A DNA stretch of 64,000 bases from Faecalimonas sp963557735 (lineage in GTDB: Bacteria > Bacillota > Clostridia > Lachnospirales > Lachnospiraceae), in assembly GCA_963557735.1 (NCBI GenBank), contig CAUWEA010000003.1, positions 1-64,000 of the forward strand, written 5' to 3'. Shown here one piece after another: positions 62,467 through 64,000 of the stretch; the first letter of the stretch is position 1, and every line of letters begins with the position of its first letter. A program made the translations under genes and the position numbers. The notes under the pieces were generated by a model. That model saw only the letters and a list, made by a program, of their open reading frames with translations, made no database searches and was not told the origin of the DNA.

Positions 62467-63550
62467 CTGCATCTCCTCCTTCCCCATCTACGCAGACTGC
62501 CGGATCTTCCTGAAGACTTTCCTCATATACTTCTGTCAGGTCCATATCCGCTTCCTCTTTGAGCTCTGTATCCGATTTTTCAGGATTCCAGCCGGAGCTT
62601 TTTCTCTCGGAATTTCTCGTTTCATCCTGCGTAAGTTTTAAGAAGACATCTTCCAATGTAATTCTCGACAAGTTCAGCTTAAGCAGCGGACAATTCTCCT
62701 CCGCAAATAGATGGAACAGTTTTTCCCGGATATCTTTCTGCTCTGTCGTTTTAATTGAAATATCCGTCGTACCGTCAGGCTGTTCTTTATACTCTGCATT
62801 CTCAATCTCTTCGACATTCTCAAGAATCTCCCGGACTCTTGCTTCTTTTGCCCTGGTTGTCAGTTCGATCGTTTCTGACCCATTTAAGAGCCTCTCCAGG
62901 TTCTCAGGAGTATCACTTGCCACCAGCTTTCCGTGGGCAATGATCATAACATAATCACAGACCGCCTGCACTTCCGCCAGAATATGGGAACTTAAGATGA
63001 TCGTATGATTTTTAGAAAGTTCCTTGATCAGTTCTCTGATCTCAATGATCTGTTTCGGGTCAAGACCAACCGTCGGCTCATCCAGAATGATCACTTCCGG
63101 GAATCCGAGAACTGCCTGCGCAAGTCCGACTCTCTGCTTGTATCCTTTTGACAGATTTTTGATCAGACGTCCTTCTACCTCTTCAAGCTTTACAAGCTGA
63201 ATCACTTTTTCGACTTCGGATTTTCTGTCTTTTTTCTTTACCTTTTTTAATTCTGCTGCAAAATCAAGATATTCCTTTACGGTCATATCCAGATACAGCG
63301 GCGGGATTTCCGGAAGATATCCGATGCTTCTCTTTGCCTCCTCAGGTTCCTCGAGAATGTTATGTCCATTGACAAGCACTTCTCCTTCCGTGGCGCCGAG
63401 ATACCCCGTCATAATATTCATTGTTGTAGATTTTCCCGCACCGTTTGGACCGAGAAATCCATAGATCTGACCGCTCTCTACTGTAAAGTTCAGATGATCT
63501 ACTGCCAGATGACTGCCATAGCGTTTTACCAGATTTTTAACTTCTATCAA
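62450..63550 (-). CDS. ABC transporter ATP-binding protein (GldA/CcmA-like), TTG start
   Basis: A 366-residue ATPase: Walker A GPNGAGKST (34-42), Q-loop YLPEIPPLY, signature NLSKGYKQR, and Walker B VIILDEPTVGLDP. A ~75-residue acidic tail after the usual C-terminus is unusual for the family. The TTG at 63550 is chosen because GGGAGGG lies 8 nt before it and the protein then begins at the usual IEVKNLVKRYG; earlier ATG codons (63589, 63622) would add a family-foreign extension and have no ribosome site. It is the first gene of a four-gene operon. Confidence 0.9.
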   Translation of the reverse strand: MIEVKNLVKRYGSHLAVDHLNFTVESGQIYGFLGPNGAGKSTTMNIMTGYLGATEGEVLVNGHNILEEPEEAKRSIGYLPEIPPLYLDMTVKEYLDFAAELKKVKKKDRKSEVEKVIQLVKLEEVEGRLIKNLSKGYKQRVGLAQAVLGFPEVIILDEPTVGLDPKQIIEIRELIKELSKNHTIILSSHILAEVQAVCDYVMIIAHGKLVASDTPENLERLLNGSETIELTTRAKEARVREILENVEEIENAEYKEQPDGTTDISIKTTEQKDIREKLFHLFAEENCPLLKLNLSRITLEDVFLKLTQDETRNSERKSSGWNPEKSDTELKEEADMDLTEVYEESLQEDPAVCVDGEGGDADESNL

Positions 63551-63819
63551 CTTTTTACCCTCCCGACAAAATGTGTTTCTCTGGATCATGTCTTCGACTT
63601 TCCCGGATATTTTCGGATCCATCACCGGATACGTTTCCACTGCCGCCAAAAACACGCTCTGATTGTTTTATTCTATAAAACAAACTCGTTCATTCTGTGA
63701 CAGTTATGTGTCTATTCTGTGAAAAGCTCCGACACACTTTTGTATGTTTCCTCTTTTTTCGCCGGAAACTAAAGACTCCCTGTTTCTTTTCTCACACATA
63801 CGATCTTCCTCTAACGAAA

Positions 63820-63853
63820 GGAAGAACTAACCCACTCATCGGATCAGTTCTTC
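63820..63853 (-). terminator. Possible terminator of the GIY-YIG gene, overlapping its end
   Basis: On the minus strand GAAGAACT pairs with AGTTCTTC around the stop codon, with further pairing inside the loop. The following bases are CTTTCG, so the T-run is weak. The stretch 63551-63819 shows no gene. Confidence 0.4.
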
Positions 63854-64000
63854 TTTTTCCCGGCGGCTCAGCCGCTTTATCGCATATTCCCTTTTCATCG
63901 CTTCTTCTTTTGTTTCAAATGCTTCATAATAGATCAGTGTGACCGGTCGCCTCGCCTTCGTATACTTCGCCCCTTTTCCCTGATTATGCGCCTGCATACG
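63836..64000 (-). CDS. GIY-YIG nuclease family protein, C-terminal part (5' end outside window)
   Basis: The last 54 residues of a small UPF0213/YhbQ-type GIY-YIG protein are visible: AHNQGKGAKYTKARRPVTLIYYEAF and AMKREYAIKRLSRREKEELI, then TGA. The N-terminal GIY...YIG strand is beyond the right edge. In this family the KYT..R.P.. and E.....RE..IK.L. blocks are conserved. Small GIY-YIG proteins bind or nick DNA; the cellular role is poorly defined. Confidence 0.85.
   Translation of the reverse strand, partial: RMQAHNQGKGAKYTKARRPVTLIYYEAFETKEEAMKREYAIKRLSRREKEELIR

Noticed and set aside
1..64000. CRISPR array, tRNA, rRNA, insertion sequence or integrase
   Set aside because: No regularly spaced repeats, cloverleaf sequences, ribosomal segments or transposase motifs were recognised on either strand by reading.

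Overview
The window looks like a chromosomal segment of a low-to-mid GC Gram-positive anaerobe of the Clostridia, most likely Lachnospiraceae. The evidence is the class B sortase, two LytR-CpsA-Psr proteins, SPKTG/VKTGD-type wall anchors, strong Shine-Dalgarno sites, AT-rich intergenic DNA, consensus SigA-like promoters and Lachnospiraceae-style uronate genes. The genus cannot be fixed from sequence alone. No rRNA, tRNA, CRISPR array or intact insertion sequence was recognised.

Positions 1-33155 hold a very large leftward surface-polysaccharide locus. A consensus promoter (31273-31301) precedes an LCP ligase gene. Next come an initiation module (membrane FlaA1/CapD-type dehydratase, DegT-type aminotransferase, PglC-type phosphoglycosyl transferase), glycosyltransferases, a Wzy polymerase and a Wzx flippase. 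An MBOAT plus AlgX/DHHW-like pair for O-acylation follows, then two rare-sugar modules. The first (rfbF, rfbG, rfbH, an SDR reductase and a thiamine-diphosphate enzyme) has the composition expected for a CDP-activated branched-chain 3,6-dideoxysugar of the yersiniose type. The second is a nonulosonate module: a NeuB-family synthase and a CMP-sugar synthetase fused to a PseG-like domain. The left end carries a glycosyltransferase, a pyruvyl-transferase-like protein and an AT-rich multispanning protein cut by the window edge. A second O-antigen-ligase-like protein lies just upstream of the main promoter.

Positions 33173-39550 form a cell-wall module: a second LCP protein, sortase B, a small secreted protein ending abruptly at an SPKTG motif, and a 992-residue wall-anchored protein. 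A C10/G10 tract lies upstream of the LCP promoter. A short housekeeping stretch follows (ECF transporter S component, HIT protein).

Positions 41070-59030 are dominated by hexuronate and sugar catabolism. A LacI regulator faces uxaA-uxaB. A long leftward operon holds an ABC sugar importer, a split transketolase, a cupin, an Fsa-type aldolase and uxaC. The same 14-bp palindrome, in opposite orientation, sits at both promoters, suggesting common control. The region shows decay: the solute-binding protein gene is frameshifted, and one deletion appears to have removed the 5' halves of a divergent mannitol-dehydrogenase-family/araC pair. Between the two catabolic blocks lie an AAA-ATPase/PD-(D/E)XK protein, a DEAD-box helicase with a hairpin leader, a lipoprotein and a hemolysin-III-family protein.

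Positions 59282-64000 carry a Gld-like ABC export system (ATPase, permease, GldG-like and DUF4340-like proteins) and the end of a GIY-YIG protein gene cut by the right edge.
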